Source of the DNA: Pseudomonas kairouanensis
Lineage (GTDB): Bacteria; Pseudomonadota; Gammaproteobacteria; Pseudomonadales; Pseudomonadaceae
Assembly (NCBI RefSeq): GCF_004682055.1
Contig: NZ_QUZU01000024.1
Location: 31,024 to 95,023, forward strand
Direction of reading: 5' to 3'
DNA length: 64,000 bases
Shown: one piece after another, positions 18,651 to 26,803 of the stretch
Layout: every line of letters starts with the position of its first letter
Numbering within the stretch: the stretch's first letter is position 1
Notes under the pieces: generated by a model
What the model saw: the letters and a program-made list of their open reading frames with translations, nothing else
What the model was told of the DNA's origin: nothing
Database searches by the model: none
Position numbers and translations under genes: made by a program

Positions 18651-20261
18651 TCAGCGCCAGACGTAGTCGCTGAACTGTTCGCGCAGGGTCTTCTTGCTGA
18701 CCTTGCCGGTGGCGGTGTGGGGCAGTTGGTCGACGGTTTCGCTGGCGTCGGGCATCCACCATTTGGGGATCTTGCCCTCCAGGATGGCGAGCAGCTCGGC
18801 GTGGCTGGGTGCCTGCCCCGGCTGTCGGGGCACGATCAACAGCAAGGGCCGTTCGCTCCAGCGCACATGGGGGATGCCGATCACTGCCGCTTCGGCCACC
18901 CCAGGGTGGGCCATCACGGCGTTTTCGATCTCTACCGAACTGATCCATTCGCCGCCGGACTTGATCACGTCCTTGAGGCGGTCAGTGATGAGCAGATAGC
19001 CACGGGCATCGATGGTCGCCACATCACCGGTATCGAACCAACCGTCTTCGTTTTCCAGCCCGAAGTAACCGCTGCGCACCCAAGGTCCGCGTACCTGCAG
19101 CGCCCCGGCCACCTGGCCGTCGTGCACCAGCACGCGTTCAGCCTCGTCAACCAGGCGCATCTCCACGCCGAACAATGCCCGACCGGACTTGAGCAATTGC
19201 AGGTCGCGCGGGGAGGCTGGCAGTTCGTCGTACCAAGGCTGATGGCGGTTGTAGCTGCCCATCGGGCTCAACTCGGTCATGCCCCAGCCGTTCTCCAGGG
19301 CGACGCCCTGGCGGCCCATGGCCTGGATCAGCGCCAACGGGCACGCGGCGCCGCCACTGACGGCGCGCTTGAGGGTGGGGATCTCGCCGCCCTGGGCTTC
19401 CAGGTGGCGTGAAATGTTCGACCACAGGGTCGGAACGCCCAGGGAAAAACTCACCTGCTCATCATTGATCAGACGGACCATCGCCGCGGCGTCGCCAACA
19501 TGCGGGCCTGGCAGCACCAGGCGCGCGCCCACCATGGGGGCGTTGTACGGCATGCCCCAGGCGTTGACGTGAAACATCGGCACCATCGGCATCACCACGT
19601 CGAACGCGCGCAAGCCAATGTTGTCCGCCATGTTCTGCGCCATGCCATGCAGCACGGTACTGCGGTGACTGGTCAGCACACCCTTGGGGTTGCCGGTGGT
19701 GCCTGAGGTGTAGCACAGCCCGCTGGCCCGGTGTTCATCGAGTTCGGGCCAGGCATAGCCATCCTCCACGCTGGCCAGCAATGCTTCGTAGCTCAGCAGG
19801 TTGGGCAGGGTGCTGGCGGGCAACGCGTCGCCAGCGCACAGGGCTACGTAGTGGCGTACGCTGCCCAATTCGCTTTGCAGGCTTTCGAGCAGCCCGATGA
19901 ACTGCGGGTCGACGAACAGCACATCGTCCTCGGCGTGACGAATGATGTAGCTGACCTGCTCAGGCGCCAGTTTGGGGTTGATGGTGTGACAGATGCGCCC
20001 CGAGCACGGCACGCCATAGTGCAGCTCGAAATGCCGATAGTCATTCCACGCCAGGGTGCCGATGCGTGCCTCGGCGTCGCAGCCCAGACTATCCAGTACA
20101 TTGGCCAGCCGCCGTGCACGGGTGAACGCATCGGCATAGGTGTAGCGGTGTTTGCGGCCGTCAGCCAACAGCGAAACGATTTCGCTGTCGCCAGCCACGG
20201 TCAGGGCATGCCGCATGATCGCGGTGATGCTCAGGTTGAAATTCATCATCATGCCCAGCAC
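18651..20261 (-). CDS. lvaE: Acyl-CoA synthetase (AMP-forming), putative levulinyl-CoA ligase
   Basis: A 536-aa ANL-superfamily ligase that would activate a short or medium carboxylate to its CoA thioester via an acyl-adenylate. It has the P-loop CYTSGTTGNPKGV, the A5-like ENGWGMTELSPMG, DTGDVATID and RLKDVIKSGGEW, and the catalytic lysine near the end in TATGKVSKKTL. The GTG at 20261 is taken as start because GGAGG lies five bases before it; the first residues then read MLGMMMNFNLS. A sigma-54 promoter lies about 75 bp upstream. The family match is strong; the levulinate role is inferred from the neighbouring lva-like genes. Confidence 0.82.
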   Translation of the reverse strand: MLGMMMNFNLSITAIMRHALTVAGDSEIVSLLADGRKHRYTYADAFTRARRLANVLDSLGCDAEARIGTLAWNDYRHFELHYGVPCSGRICHTINPKLAPEQVSYIIRHAEDDVLFVDPQFIGLLESLQSELGSVRHYVALCAGDALPASTLPNLLSYEALLASVEDGYAWPELDEHRASGLCYTSGTTGNPKGVLTSHRSTVLHGMAQNMADNIGLRAFDVVMPMVPMFHVNAWGMPYNAPMVGARLVLPGPHVGDAAAMVRLINDEQVSFSLGVPTLWSNISRHLEAQGGEIPTLKRAVSGGAACPLALIQAMGRQGVALENGWGMTELSPMGSYNRHQPWYDELPASPRDLQLLKSGRALFGVEMRLVDEAERVLVHDGQVAGALQVRGPWVRSGYFGLENEDGWFDTGDVATIDARGYLLITDRLKDVIKSGGEWISSVEIENAVMAHPGVAEAAVIGIPHVRWSERPLLLIVPRQPGQAPSHAELLAILEGKIPKWWMPDASETVDQLPHTATGKVSKKTLREQFSDYVWR

Positions 20262-20334
20262 AGGCACCTCCAGCCTTGTTCTTGTAGGAAAGGTAGGGCG
20301 GCCAGTGGGGCTGGCAGCCCTTTGCCAGTGGTTG

Positions 20335-20350
20335 AGCAAGGGTTGTGCCA
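20335..20350 (-). promoter_or_regulatory. Sigma-54 (-24/-12) promoter for the ligase-DUF485-symporter arm
   Basis: Reading leftward the sequence is TGGCACAACCCTTGCT, an exact match to the sigma-54 consensus TGGCAC-N5-TTGCW with ten bases between GG and GC. Transcription would start near 20324, about 60 bases before the ligase GTG. A sigma-54 activator gene of the PrpR type is the next gene upstream. Confidence 0.85.
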
Positions 20351-20403
20351 ATGCGCCAGGAAGATTTTTAGTCGTTTTAAATCAGTGGGTTATATAGTTG
20401 ATG

Positions 20404-20427
20404 GGGCGGGTTATGAATGACCCGCCC
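20404..20427 (-). terminator. Hairpin after the sigma-54 activator gene
   Basis: GGGCGGGT / ACCCGCCC, a perfect 8-bp stem with an 8-nt loop, 56 bases after the activator stop and before the sigma-54 promoter of the next gene. There is no strong T-run, so termination may be weak. Confidence 0.5.
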
Positions 20428-20482
20428 GCCGTTTGCCGGTTTCACTACTGCAACGAATTTCAGAGTTGAACTGCGTGACCGA

Positions 20483-22438
20483 TCAGTCTTGCGCGCTGCT
20501 GCGCAGTCGCCGCCAGAGGGTGGTGCGGCTGATGCCCAGCCGACGCGCTGCCGCGTCCATGTCGCCGCCGCACTGTTCCAGGGTCTGGCGTACGCGCTCG
20601 CGCTCGTGGCTGCGGCTGAGGCTGCGCAGGTCCTGAGCGCCGGCTTCGGCGGGGGCTCCGGGGCGCGTGGCAAACAATTCGCTGAACAGGGTATGCAGTT
20701 CAAGGTGACTGTCGCGCGCTTGCAAGGCATTGGCCGAGAGCGCTGCGCGCTCCACCAGGTTCTCCAGCTCGCGGATATTGCCCGGCCAGTCGTAACGCTG
20801 CAGCTGGGGCAGCAGGCGCTCCAGCAGCTTTTGGCTGGCGCCGGTGTCGAGGGTTGCATGGGGCAGCCGGGCGAGGATGGCGCTGGACAGCATCGCCACG
20901 TCTTCGCTGCGCTGGCGCAGCGGTGGGATGGACAGGCGCAGGATGTTCAGGCGGTAGTACAGGTCTTCGCGAAAGCTGCCTTCTTCGATGCGGCTCACCA
21001 GGTCGCGGTGGGTCGCGGCGATCACGCGGATATCCACCGGGGTGGGTTCGGCGGCGCCCAGGCGCAGCACTTCGCGCTCCTGCAACACCCGTAGCAGGCG
21101 GGTCTGCAAGGTCACGGGCATATCGCCGATTTCGTCGAGAAACAACGTGCCGGTGTGGGCGTTCTCGATCAGCCCGGCTTTGCCGCCCTTGCGGGCGCCG
21201 GTGAAGGCGCCTTCTTCGTAGCCAAACAGTTCACTTTCCAGCAAGGTCTCGGGGAAGGCTGCGCAGTTGATCGCCACAAACGGCCCACTCTGGCGTGGGC
21301 TGGCGTTGTGGATGCTTTGCGCCAGCAGTTCCTTGCCGGTGCCGCTTTCGCCACGAATCAGCACGGTGGCATCGGCGCCGGCATACCGCCGGGCCAGGTC
21401 GAGCATGGCGCGAAAGCCGGGGTTGTCTCCCAGGATCTGTTCGAAGCGATAGCGGGCCGTGAACTGTCGCGGCTTGGCCTGGCTGCGGATGCGTCGGTCG
21501 GCGCGCTGGATGGCGTTGGTTTCCTGGCAGGTAATCACCGCGCCTTCGGTTTTGCCCTGCTCGACAAGGGGCGTGATGTTCGCCGCCAACGTGCGGTTGC
21601 CGACTTTGACGATACGGTTTTCTTCGCCTTCGCCGCCGGCCAGCACGCTGCTGATATCCAGGCCGGCCATCACGTCGGCCAGCGGTCGCTCACGGGCCCA
21701 CTCGCTGGAAATGTCCAGCAGCGCCGCCATGCGCGGGTTGAGCGACTGCACCAGGCCGGCGGCATCGACCGCAATCACGTCATCGGACAGGTTGCGCAGC
21801 ACCGCATTGAGGCGCTGCTGTTGGATCAGGCTGTCCTGGCGGCTGCGACACACCGCCAGGGCGTCTTCCATGGAGCGGCGCACGGTATCGGCATTGAGCG
21901 CCAACACGCCTTGTACGCCGCAGGCCTCGGCCAGTTCTACGGCAGTGGACGAACCGACCACCACCCGGTAGCCGTCTTCGATCAGGCGCTGCACTTGCTG
22001 GCGTGCTTCTTCGTAGCGGGTGTAGGTGAGTTGGCGGATGTCCACGGTGAACAGTGACGACAGCGTGGCCAGTATCGGGTGGCCTTGCTGGAAGCTGAGG
22101 ATGCCCACGCGGGTGGCGCGCGCGCGGGCCAGGTCCAGCGCGCGGATCAGGTCGTATTCACCCATGCGGATCGACAGGACGGTGGTGGTGATATGGCGGC
22201 GCAGGTACTCGGAGGTGGCCCCCGAACAAATGATCGCATCGATATCGCCTCGGGCCTCCAGGGCGCGTCCAGTGTCGCCCAATTGGTTGACGGTGGTTTC
22301 AACGATTTCCACCCTGGCGCGGGCCTGATAGTCGGGCAATACCTGCTCGACGATCCGCGCCATGCGGCTGGGCGCCTCGGGTAAACGCAGGTGGGTAATC
22401 AGCGCAACAATGCGGGGCAGGTACGGTTCGGCAGGCAT
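20483..22438 (-). CDS. lvaR: PrpR-type sigma-54-dependent activator, putative LvaR
   Basis: A 651-aa enhancer-binding protein. A PrpR_N sensory domain (about 1-190) is followed by a PAS-like segment (about 210-310), an AAA+ sigma-54 domain (about 335-565) and a Fis-type HTH at the end (RLGISRTTLWRRL). Walker A GESGTGKE, the sigma-54 contact motif GAFTGA and Walker B TLFLDEIGD are all intact, so it should activate sigma-54 promoters. Two such promoter motifs flank the gene, one for each arm of the locus. ATG 22438 matches the family start; an upstream in-frame TTG at 22486 would overlap the divergent regulatory region. PrpR_N domains sense small acyl metabolites. Confidence 0.88.
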   Translation of the reverse strand: MPAEPYLPRIVALITHLRLPEAPSRMARIVEQVLPDYQARARVEIVETTVNQLGDTGRALEARGDIDAIICSGATSEYLRRHITTTVLSIRMGEYDLIRALDLARARATRVGILSFQQGHPILATLSSLFTVDIRQLTYTRYEEARQQVQRLIEDGYRVVVGSSTAVELAEACGVQGVLALNADTVRRSMEDALAVCRSRQDSLIQQQRLNAVLRNLSDDVIAVDAAGLVQSLNPRMAALLDISSEWARERPLADVMAGLDISSVLAGGEGEENRIVKVGNRTLAANITPLVEQGKTEGAVITCQETNAIQRADRRIRSQAKPRQFTARYRFEQILGDNPGFRAMLDLARRYAGADATVLIRGESGTGKELLAQSIHNASPRQSGPFVAINCAAFPETLLESELFGYEEGAFTGARKGGKAGLIENAHTGTLFLDEIGDMPVTLQTRLLRVLQEREVLRLGAAEPTPVDIRVIAATHRDLVSRIEEGSFREDLYYRLNILRLSIPPLRQRSEDVAMLSSAILARLPHATLDTGASQKLLERLLPQLQRYDWPGNIRELENLVERAALSANALQARDSHLELHTLFSELFATRPGAPAEAGAQDLRSLSRSHERERVRQTLEQCGGDMDAAARRLGISRTTLWRRLRSSAQD

Positions 22439-22469
22439 GGAAAAGGTCCACAAAGGTTTTTTTCTATGC

Positions 22470-22485
22470 TGAAACCTTGATTTCA
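22470..22485. promoter_or_regulatory. Candidate upstream activator site for LvaR
   Basis: TGAAA-CCTTGA-TTTCA, an inverted repeat of two 5-bp arms, 113 bp upstream of the rightward sigma-54 -24 element. That distance is right for an enhancer site of a sigma-54 activator. An overlapping repeat AAGGTTT...AAACCTT spans 22453-22478. Assignment to LvaR is inferred from position only. Confidence 0.45.
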
Positions 22486-22557
22486 ATTCTGCAATGGGTG
22501 GGCGGGAGGAGTGTGCGCTTGATCTGATTAAAGTGAATTTAACGCGTTGATTTATAT

Positions 22558-22577
22558 CGATAAAAATATTTTTATCG
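22558..22577. promoter_or_regulatory. Perfect 20-bp AT-rich palindrome beside the sigma-54 promoter
   Basis: CGATAAAAATATTTTTATCG is fully self-complementary and ends five bases before the -24 box. It may be a bending element or operator for a second regulator. Confidence 0.5.
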
Positions 22578-22582
22578 GGAGC

Positions 22583-22598
22583 TGGCGCAGGTCTTGCT
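22583..22598 (+). promoter_or_regulatory. Sigma-54 (-24/-12) promoter for the kinase-dehydrogenase arm
   Basis: TGGCGCAGGTCTTGCT matches the sigma-54 consensus, with exactly ten bases between the GG and GC pairs. The predicted start near 22610 gives a leader of about 30 bases before the phosphotransferase ATG at 22642. Confidence 0.85.
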
Positions 22599-22641
22599 CA
22601 GGCAGGGGTGTAGATCATTCCACTCGTGAGTTTGAAACGCT

Positions 22642-23700
22642 ATGCACAGCTCTACTACTGCAGGATCCGCCTACCCTCGGGTCGCGATTACGGACGCGCT
22701 TCCCGCGATTGCCGGATACGTGCGCCAACAACTGAGCGCAGACGAGGTGGTCATCGACCGCAGCGTACGATTGTCCGGCGGCGCCATTCAGGAAAACTGG
22801 CTGCTCAATGGCCGCATCCGCCGCAGTGACCGGCAGACCAACGCAAGCTGGGTGTTGCGCACCGATTCGGCGTCGTCGGTGGCGGTGAGCATGAGCCGGG
22901 CCGAAGAATTCGCGGTGCTCGCCGCCGTACACGATGCCGGGGTGCGCGTACCCGAGCCGCTGTGGCTGTGCCGGGACCGCTCGATCATTGGCCGTGACTT
23001 TTTCCTCATGAGCCAGCTGGAAGGCACCGCCAACGGCCACCAACTGACCCGCGACCCGCAGTTGGATCCGCACCGTGAGGCGCTGTGCCGCACCCTGGGC
23101 AGCAACCTGGCGCGCCTGCACCAGATCACCCCGGACCACCCCGACCTGAGCTTTCTGCCGGCGCCGGTTGCCGACCCGATACAGGCCAGCATCCTTCAAT
23201 ACCGGGCGTTTCTCGACGAGCTGCCCGACAACCACCTGGTGATCGAATGGGGCCTGCGCTGGTGCGAGCTGAACAAGCCCGCAGCGCTGCCCTCGCGGCT
23301 GTTGCACCGTGACTACCGCACGGGTAACTACATGGTCGCCGAGGGTCGCTTGAGTGGGGTGCTCGACTGGGAATTCACCGGTTGGGGCGACCCGCGCGAG
23401 GACATTGGCTGGTTCACTGCGCGCTGCTGGCGCTTCACTCGCCCGGACCGCGAGGCCGGCGGCGTCGGTGAGTTGGTGGCCTTTTTGGAAGGCTATGAAA
23501 CGGTCTCCGGGCTGCGCGTGACCCCACAAGACTTGCGTTACTGGCAACTGATGGCCCACCTGCGCTGGGCCGTGGTGGCCCTGCAGCAAGTGCAGCGGCA
23601 TGTCTCCGGCCAGCAGCGCTCCCTGGAACTGGCACTGACCGGCCATCTGCTTCCAGAGCTGGAGCAGGAAATTCTTTTGTTGAGTGGAGTACGACCATGA
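22642..23700 (+). CDS. lvaA: Aminoglycoside-phosphotransferase-fold kinase, putative 4-hydroxyacyl-CoA kinase LvaA
   Basis: A 352-aa APH-family kinase. The catalytic loop LLHRDYRTGNYM supplies the HxDxxxxN residues, and GVLDWEFTGWGDPREDIGW is the metal-binding DFG equivalent. This family phosphorylates the 4-hydroxyl of 4-hydroxyacyl-CoA; in Pseudomonas putida LvaA, with LvaB, phosphorylates 4-hydroxyvaleryl-CoA. It is the first gene after a sigma-54 promoter and overlaps the DUF6285 gene by four bases (ATGA), matching the kinase plus small-partner pair. The function is inferred from family and neighbourhood. Confidence 0.82.
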   Translation: MHSSTTAGSAYPRVAITDALPAIAGYVRQQLSADEVVIDRSVRLSGGAIQENWLLNGRIRRSDRQTNASWVLRTDSASSVAVSMSRAEEFAVLAAVHDAGVRVPEPLWLCRDRSIIGRDFFLMSQLEGTANGHQLTRDPQLDPHREALCRTLGSNLARLHQITPDHPDLSFLPAPVADPIQASILQYRAFLDELPDNHLVIEWGLRWCELNKPAALPSRLLHRDYRTGNYMVAEGRLSGVLDWEFTGWGDPREDIGWFTARCWRFTRPDREAGGVGELVAFLEGYETVSGLRVTPQDLRYWQLMAHLRWAVVALQQVQRHVSGQQRSLELALTGHLLPELEQEILLLSGVRP

Positions 23701-24071
23701 CTGTCGGTGCACGAGATCTGCTGGACACCGCTCGGGGTGTATTGCTGACCGAGCTGCTGCCCGAACTGGACAAGGGCCTGCATTACGAAGGCCGCATGAT
23801 CGCCCGGGCCATGTCCATCGCCGCGCGGGAGATCGATATCGGCGCCGACGTGGAGGCCATCGAAGCCCGTGCGCTGGCCTCGGTGATGTCCAATCACGGC
23901 TTGCTGGAACTGACCCCCATGCACGCGCGCAATCTGCTGGCCGGGTTCATTCGCAATGGGGTTTACGACCCTGTCGACTCTACCCGCGAGCAACTGTTGG
24001 CGGCGCTGCTGCGTATCACCCAGGCGCGCTTGGCGATCAGCAATCCCAAGGCCATTCGTGATGAGCACTGA
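23697..24071 (+). CDS. lvaB: DUF6285 small protein, putative LvaB
   Basis: A 124-aa, largely helical protein (MTVGARDLLDTARGVLL; LLPELDKGLHYEGRMIARAM) of the family that accompanies APH-type hydroxyacyl-CoA kinases. In the P. putida levulinate pathway the equivalent LvaB is needed for kinase activity. It overlaps the kinase by four bases and the following phosphatase gene by eleven, so all three should be made together. Confidence 0.8.
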   Translation: MTVGARDLLDTARGVLLTELLPELDKGLHYEGRMIARAMSIAAREIDIGADVEAIEARALASVMSNHGLLELTPMHARNLLAGFIRNGVYDPVDSTREQLLAALLRITQARLAISNPKAIRDEH

Positions 24072-24780
24072 GCATTACCCGGTGCCACGTCGGCGTCGCT
24101 GCTACCTGGTACGCCACGGGCATGTGGACTACTTCGACAGCCATGGCAAACCGCTGGACCCGCGCTCAGTGCGTCTGTCCGACCGTGGTTCGCATCAGGC
24201 CTGGGCGTTGAGCCGCGCGTTGCTGGACACGCCCTTCGACCGCGCGCTGTGCAGTGACTACCCACGGGCGATGCAAACCCTGGAGGTGTTGCTGATCGGC
24301 CGCGCCATGCCCACCGAAGCCAAGGCCGAGTTGCGGGAAATCCGCGCCGGGCGCTTGCGCGAGATCGCGCCACAAGACCTGCACGAACAGGTCGTCGGCG
24401 CCTACCGCACGGCCCACGAGACGGATGCGCGCTTTCTGGGCGGTGAGCGCTGGGAGGATTTTCGCCAGCGGGTCCTGCAGGCGTTCTTTGAACTGGCCGC
24501 CGACCCTTCATGGGACACCGCGTTGATCGTCAGCCACGACGCGGTCAACCGCATCCTGCTCAGTTGGGCCACGGGGGCCGGGCTGGCCGGTATCGCGGCG
24601 TTCGAGCAAGACCCGGCGTGCCTGAACATCCTCGATATCGACACCTACGGCGACCAGGTGCAAAACGCCATCCTGCGCACCGTCAATTTCACCCCGTACA
24701 ACCCGCAGAAAACAGGGATCCACGACACCGTCATGGAACACCTCTACCGCGGCATTCATTCGGCCGGGCCGCAGGCCTGA
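24061..24780 (+). CDS. Histidine phosphatase superfamily protein inside the lva-like operon
   Basis: A 239-aa phosphoglycerate-mutase-like phosphatase. The catalytic RHG motif is at YLVRHGHVDYFD near residue 20, and the second histidine is in LIVSHDAVNRILL. The start ATG overlaps the end of the DUF6285 gene by 11 bases. An active phosphatase beside a kinase that makes 4-phosphoacyl-CoA could remove phosphate from a dead-end intermediate, assist the elimination, or hydrolyse an unrelated ester; none of this can be read from sequence. I do not recall this gene in the P. putida lva operon. Confidence 0.85.
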   Translation: MSTEHYPVPRRRRCYLVRHGHVDYFDSHGKPLDPRSVRLSDRGSHQAWALSRALLDTPFDRALCSDYPRAMQTLEVLLIGRAMPTEAKAELREIRAGRLREIAPQDLHEQVVGAYRTAHETDARFLGGERWEDFRQRVLQAFFELAADPSWDTALIVSHDAVNRILLSWATGAGLAGIAAFEQDPACLNILDIDTYGDQVQNAILRTVNFTPYNPQKTGIHDTVMEHLYRGIHSAGPQA

Positions 24781-24804
24781 CCGTTAACCAGAAGGCATTG
24801 ACCC

Positions 24805-25980
24805 ATGAACTTTGCATTACCCGCAGACCTGATCGCGTTGCAGATGCGTGTGCGCGACTTTATTGCCAACGAAATCGTTGCGCTGGAGAACGATCCACGC
24901 CAGACCGACCACGGGCCCACCGAGGAGCTGCGCAACGAGTTGGTGAACAAGGCCCGCGCCCATGGCTTGCTGACGCCCCACGCTTCGGTGGAAATGGGCG
25001 GGCTGGGCTTGTCCCATATCGCCAAGGCGGTGGTGTTCGAGGAGGCTGCCTACTCGCCCCTCGGGCCGACGGCGCTGAACATCCATGCCCCCGACGAAGG
25101 CAATATCCACCTGCTGGAAGCGGTCGCCACCGACGCCCAGAAGGACCGCTGGCTGCGGCCCATGGTGCAAGGCCACATCCGCTCCTGTTTTGCGATGACC
25201 GAGCCTGCGCCGGGCGCGGGTTCCGATCCGTCGATGCTCACGACCACGGCGGTACGCGACGGTGATGACTACCTCATCAATGGGCATAAATGGCTGATCA
25301 CCGGTGCGCTGGGCGCCAGCGTGGCGATCATCATGGCGCGCACTGAAGACGACAACGCCACCATGTTCCTCACCGACACCGATCAGCCGGGGTTCATCCT
25401 CGAACGCATGATGGATTCGCTGGACACCTGCTTCACCGGTGGCCACGCCGTGCTGCGCTTTGAAAACCTGCGGGTTCCGGCCGCCAATGTGCTGGGCGAG
25501 GTGGGCAAGGGGTTCCGCTACGCCCAGGTGCGCCTGGCGCCCGCGCGGCTGACCCACTGCATGCGCTGGCTGGGCCAGGCCCGGCGCGCCCATGAGGTGG
25601 CGTCGCGTTATGCCACGCAGCGCCAGTCGTTCGGCCAGCGCCTGGGGGATCATCAAGGGGTGGGCTTTATGCTGGCGGACAATGAAATGGACCTGCTGAC
25701 CACCCGCCTGACCATCTGGCACTGCGCCTGGGTGCTGGATCAGGGCGGGCGCGGCAATGTGGAGTCAAGCATGGCCAAGGTCATCAGTTCCGAAGGCATC
25801 TGGCGCGTGATTGACCGCAGCGTGCAGGTGCTGGGCGGGCAGGGTGTTACCCGCGAAGCGATTGTCGACCGGATCTTCCGCGATGCGCGGGGTTTCCGTA
25901 TTTACGACGGCCCCAACGAAGTGCACCGCATGAGCCTGGCGCGCAAGATCCTCGACCGCGTGGCTGGAGGTGCGCAATGA
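24805..25980 (+). CDS. lvaC: Acyl-CoA dehydrogenase-family enzyme, putative LvaC
   Basis: A 391-aa acyl-CoA dehydrogenase fold of the ACAD10/11-like branch: AMTEPAPGAGSDPS in the flavin region, NGHKWLITGA, and QVLGGQGVTREAIVDRIFRDAR followed by IYDGPNEVHRMSLAR. In the levulinate pathway LvaC acts on 4-phosphovaleryl-CoA to give an enoyl-CoA and then 3-hydroxyvaleryl-CoA, rather than acting as a simple dehydrogenase. AGAAGG lies upstream of the ATG, and the 3' end overlaps the SDR gene by four bases. Confidence 0.85.
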   Translation: MNFALPADLIALQMRVRDFIANEIVALENDPRQTDHGPTEELRNELVNKARAHGLLTPHASVEMGGLGLSHIAKAVVFEEAAYSPLGPTALNIHAPDEGNIHLLEAVATDAQKDRWLRPMVQGHIRSCFAMTEPAPGAGSDPSMLTTTAVRDGDDYLINGHKWLITGALGASVAIIMARTEDDNATMFLTDTDQPGFILERMMDSLDTCFTGGHAVLRFENLRVPAANVLGEVGKGFRYAQVRLAPARLTHCMRWLGQARRAHEVASRYATQRQSFGQRLGDHQGVGFMLADNEMDLLTTRLTIWHCAWVLDQGGRGNVESSMAKVISSEGIWRVIDRSVQVLGGQGVTREAIVDRIFRDARGFRIYDGPNEVHRMSLARKILDRVAGGAQ

Positions 25981-26756
25981 ACGACTTTGTCAGCCAGTTG
26001 TTCGACCTGCGGCGGCGGCGGGTCTTGGTCACCGGTGCGTCCAGCGGCCTGGGACGGCATTTCGCTCGCACCCTGGCGGCAGCCGGTGCCCGTGTTGCGG
26101 TGGCGGCACGGCGTATCGATCGCCTGGATGACCTGGTGGGGGAGCTCAACAGCGCCGGGCAGGAGGCCAGGGCCTATGCGCTGGACGTGACTTCGCGTGA
26201 GTCGATCATTGCCTGCCTGGACCAGGTGGAGGCGGACTTCGGTGGGCTGGATATCCTGGTCAACAACGCCGGTGTCAGTGATACCCGGCGCTTGCTGGAC
26301 TATGACGACCAGGCCTGGCAGAGCATTGTGGACACCAATTTGAAGGGCGCCTGGATGATGGCGCAAGAGTCCGCGCGACGCATGATCGAAGCGGGCAGGG
26401 GCGGTAGCCTGATCAACGTCACCTCGATTCTGGCCAATCGTGTGGGTGGCGGTGTCGGGCCGTACAGTGCGGCGAAGGCCGGCCTGAGCCACCTGACCCG
26501 CTCAATGGCGCTTGAGCTGGCGCGCTATGGGATCCGCGTGAACTCGTTGGCGCCGGGCTACATCGCGACCGAAATCAATGATGGGTTCTTGACCAGCGAA
26601 GCCGGTGAGCGTTTGCGTTCACGCATTCCTACACGGCGTTTCTGCTCCAGCGAAGACTTGGACGGTGGCTTGCTGTTGCTGGCGTCAGAGGCGGGGCGTG
26701 GCATGACCGGTGCCGAGGTGGTGGTGGACGGCGGGCATTCGTGGTCCGGCTTGTAA
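25977..26756 (+). CDS. lvaD: SDR-family oxidoreductase, putative LvaD
   Basis: A 259-aa classical short-chain dehydrogenase. The cofactor motif is TGASSGLG near residue 20, NNAG follows, the catalytic Ser is in NVTSILANR, and the Tyr/Lys pair is in YSAAKAG. In the levulinate pathway LvaD reduces levulinyl-CoA to 4-hydroxyvaleryl-CoA. Translationally coupled to lvaC (ATGA), it is the last gene of the rightward arm and is followed by a strong hairpin. Confidence 0.85.
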   Translation: MNDFVSQLFDLRRRRVLVTGASSGLGRHFARTLAAAGARVAVAARRIDRLDDLVGELNSAGQEARAYALDVTSRESIIACLDQVEADFGGLDILVNNAGVSDTRRLLDYDDQAWQSIVDTNLKGAWMMAQESARRMIEAGRGGSLINVTSILANRVGGGVGPYSAAKAGLSHLTRSMALELARYGIRVNSLAPGYIATEINDGFLTSEAGERLRSRIPTRRFCSSEDLDGGLLLLASEAGRGMTGAEVVVDGGHSWSGL

Positions 26757-26759
26757 AGC

Positions 26760-26789
26760 GGCGGCAGCGTCCGAGAGGGCGCTGCCGCC
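26760..26789. terminator. Hairpin between convergent genes
   Basis: GGCGGCAGCG / CGCTGCCGCC, a perfect 10-bp GC-rich stem with a 10-nt loop directly after the SDR stop. It can serve both the rightward operon and the leftward quinone oxidoreductase, although there is no clear T-run. Confidence 0.65.
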
Positions 26790-26803
26790 GGCAAGCCCGG
26801 CGT

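Noticed and set aside
18241..18948. N-terminal extension of the symporter frame
   Set aside because: It overlaps the DUF485 gene and ligase end in another frame; ATG 18240 is fixed by the ATGA overlap and signal-like N-terminus.
22558..22577. The 20-bp palindrome as the LvaR enhancer site
   Set aside because: It lies only five bases from the -24 box; sigma-54 activators normally bind 80-200 bp upstream. The dyad at 22470-22485 is better placed.
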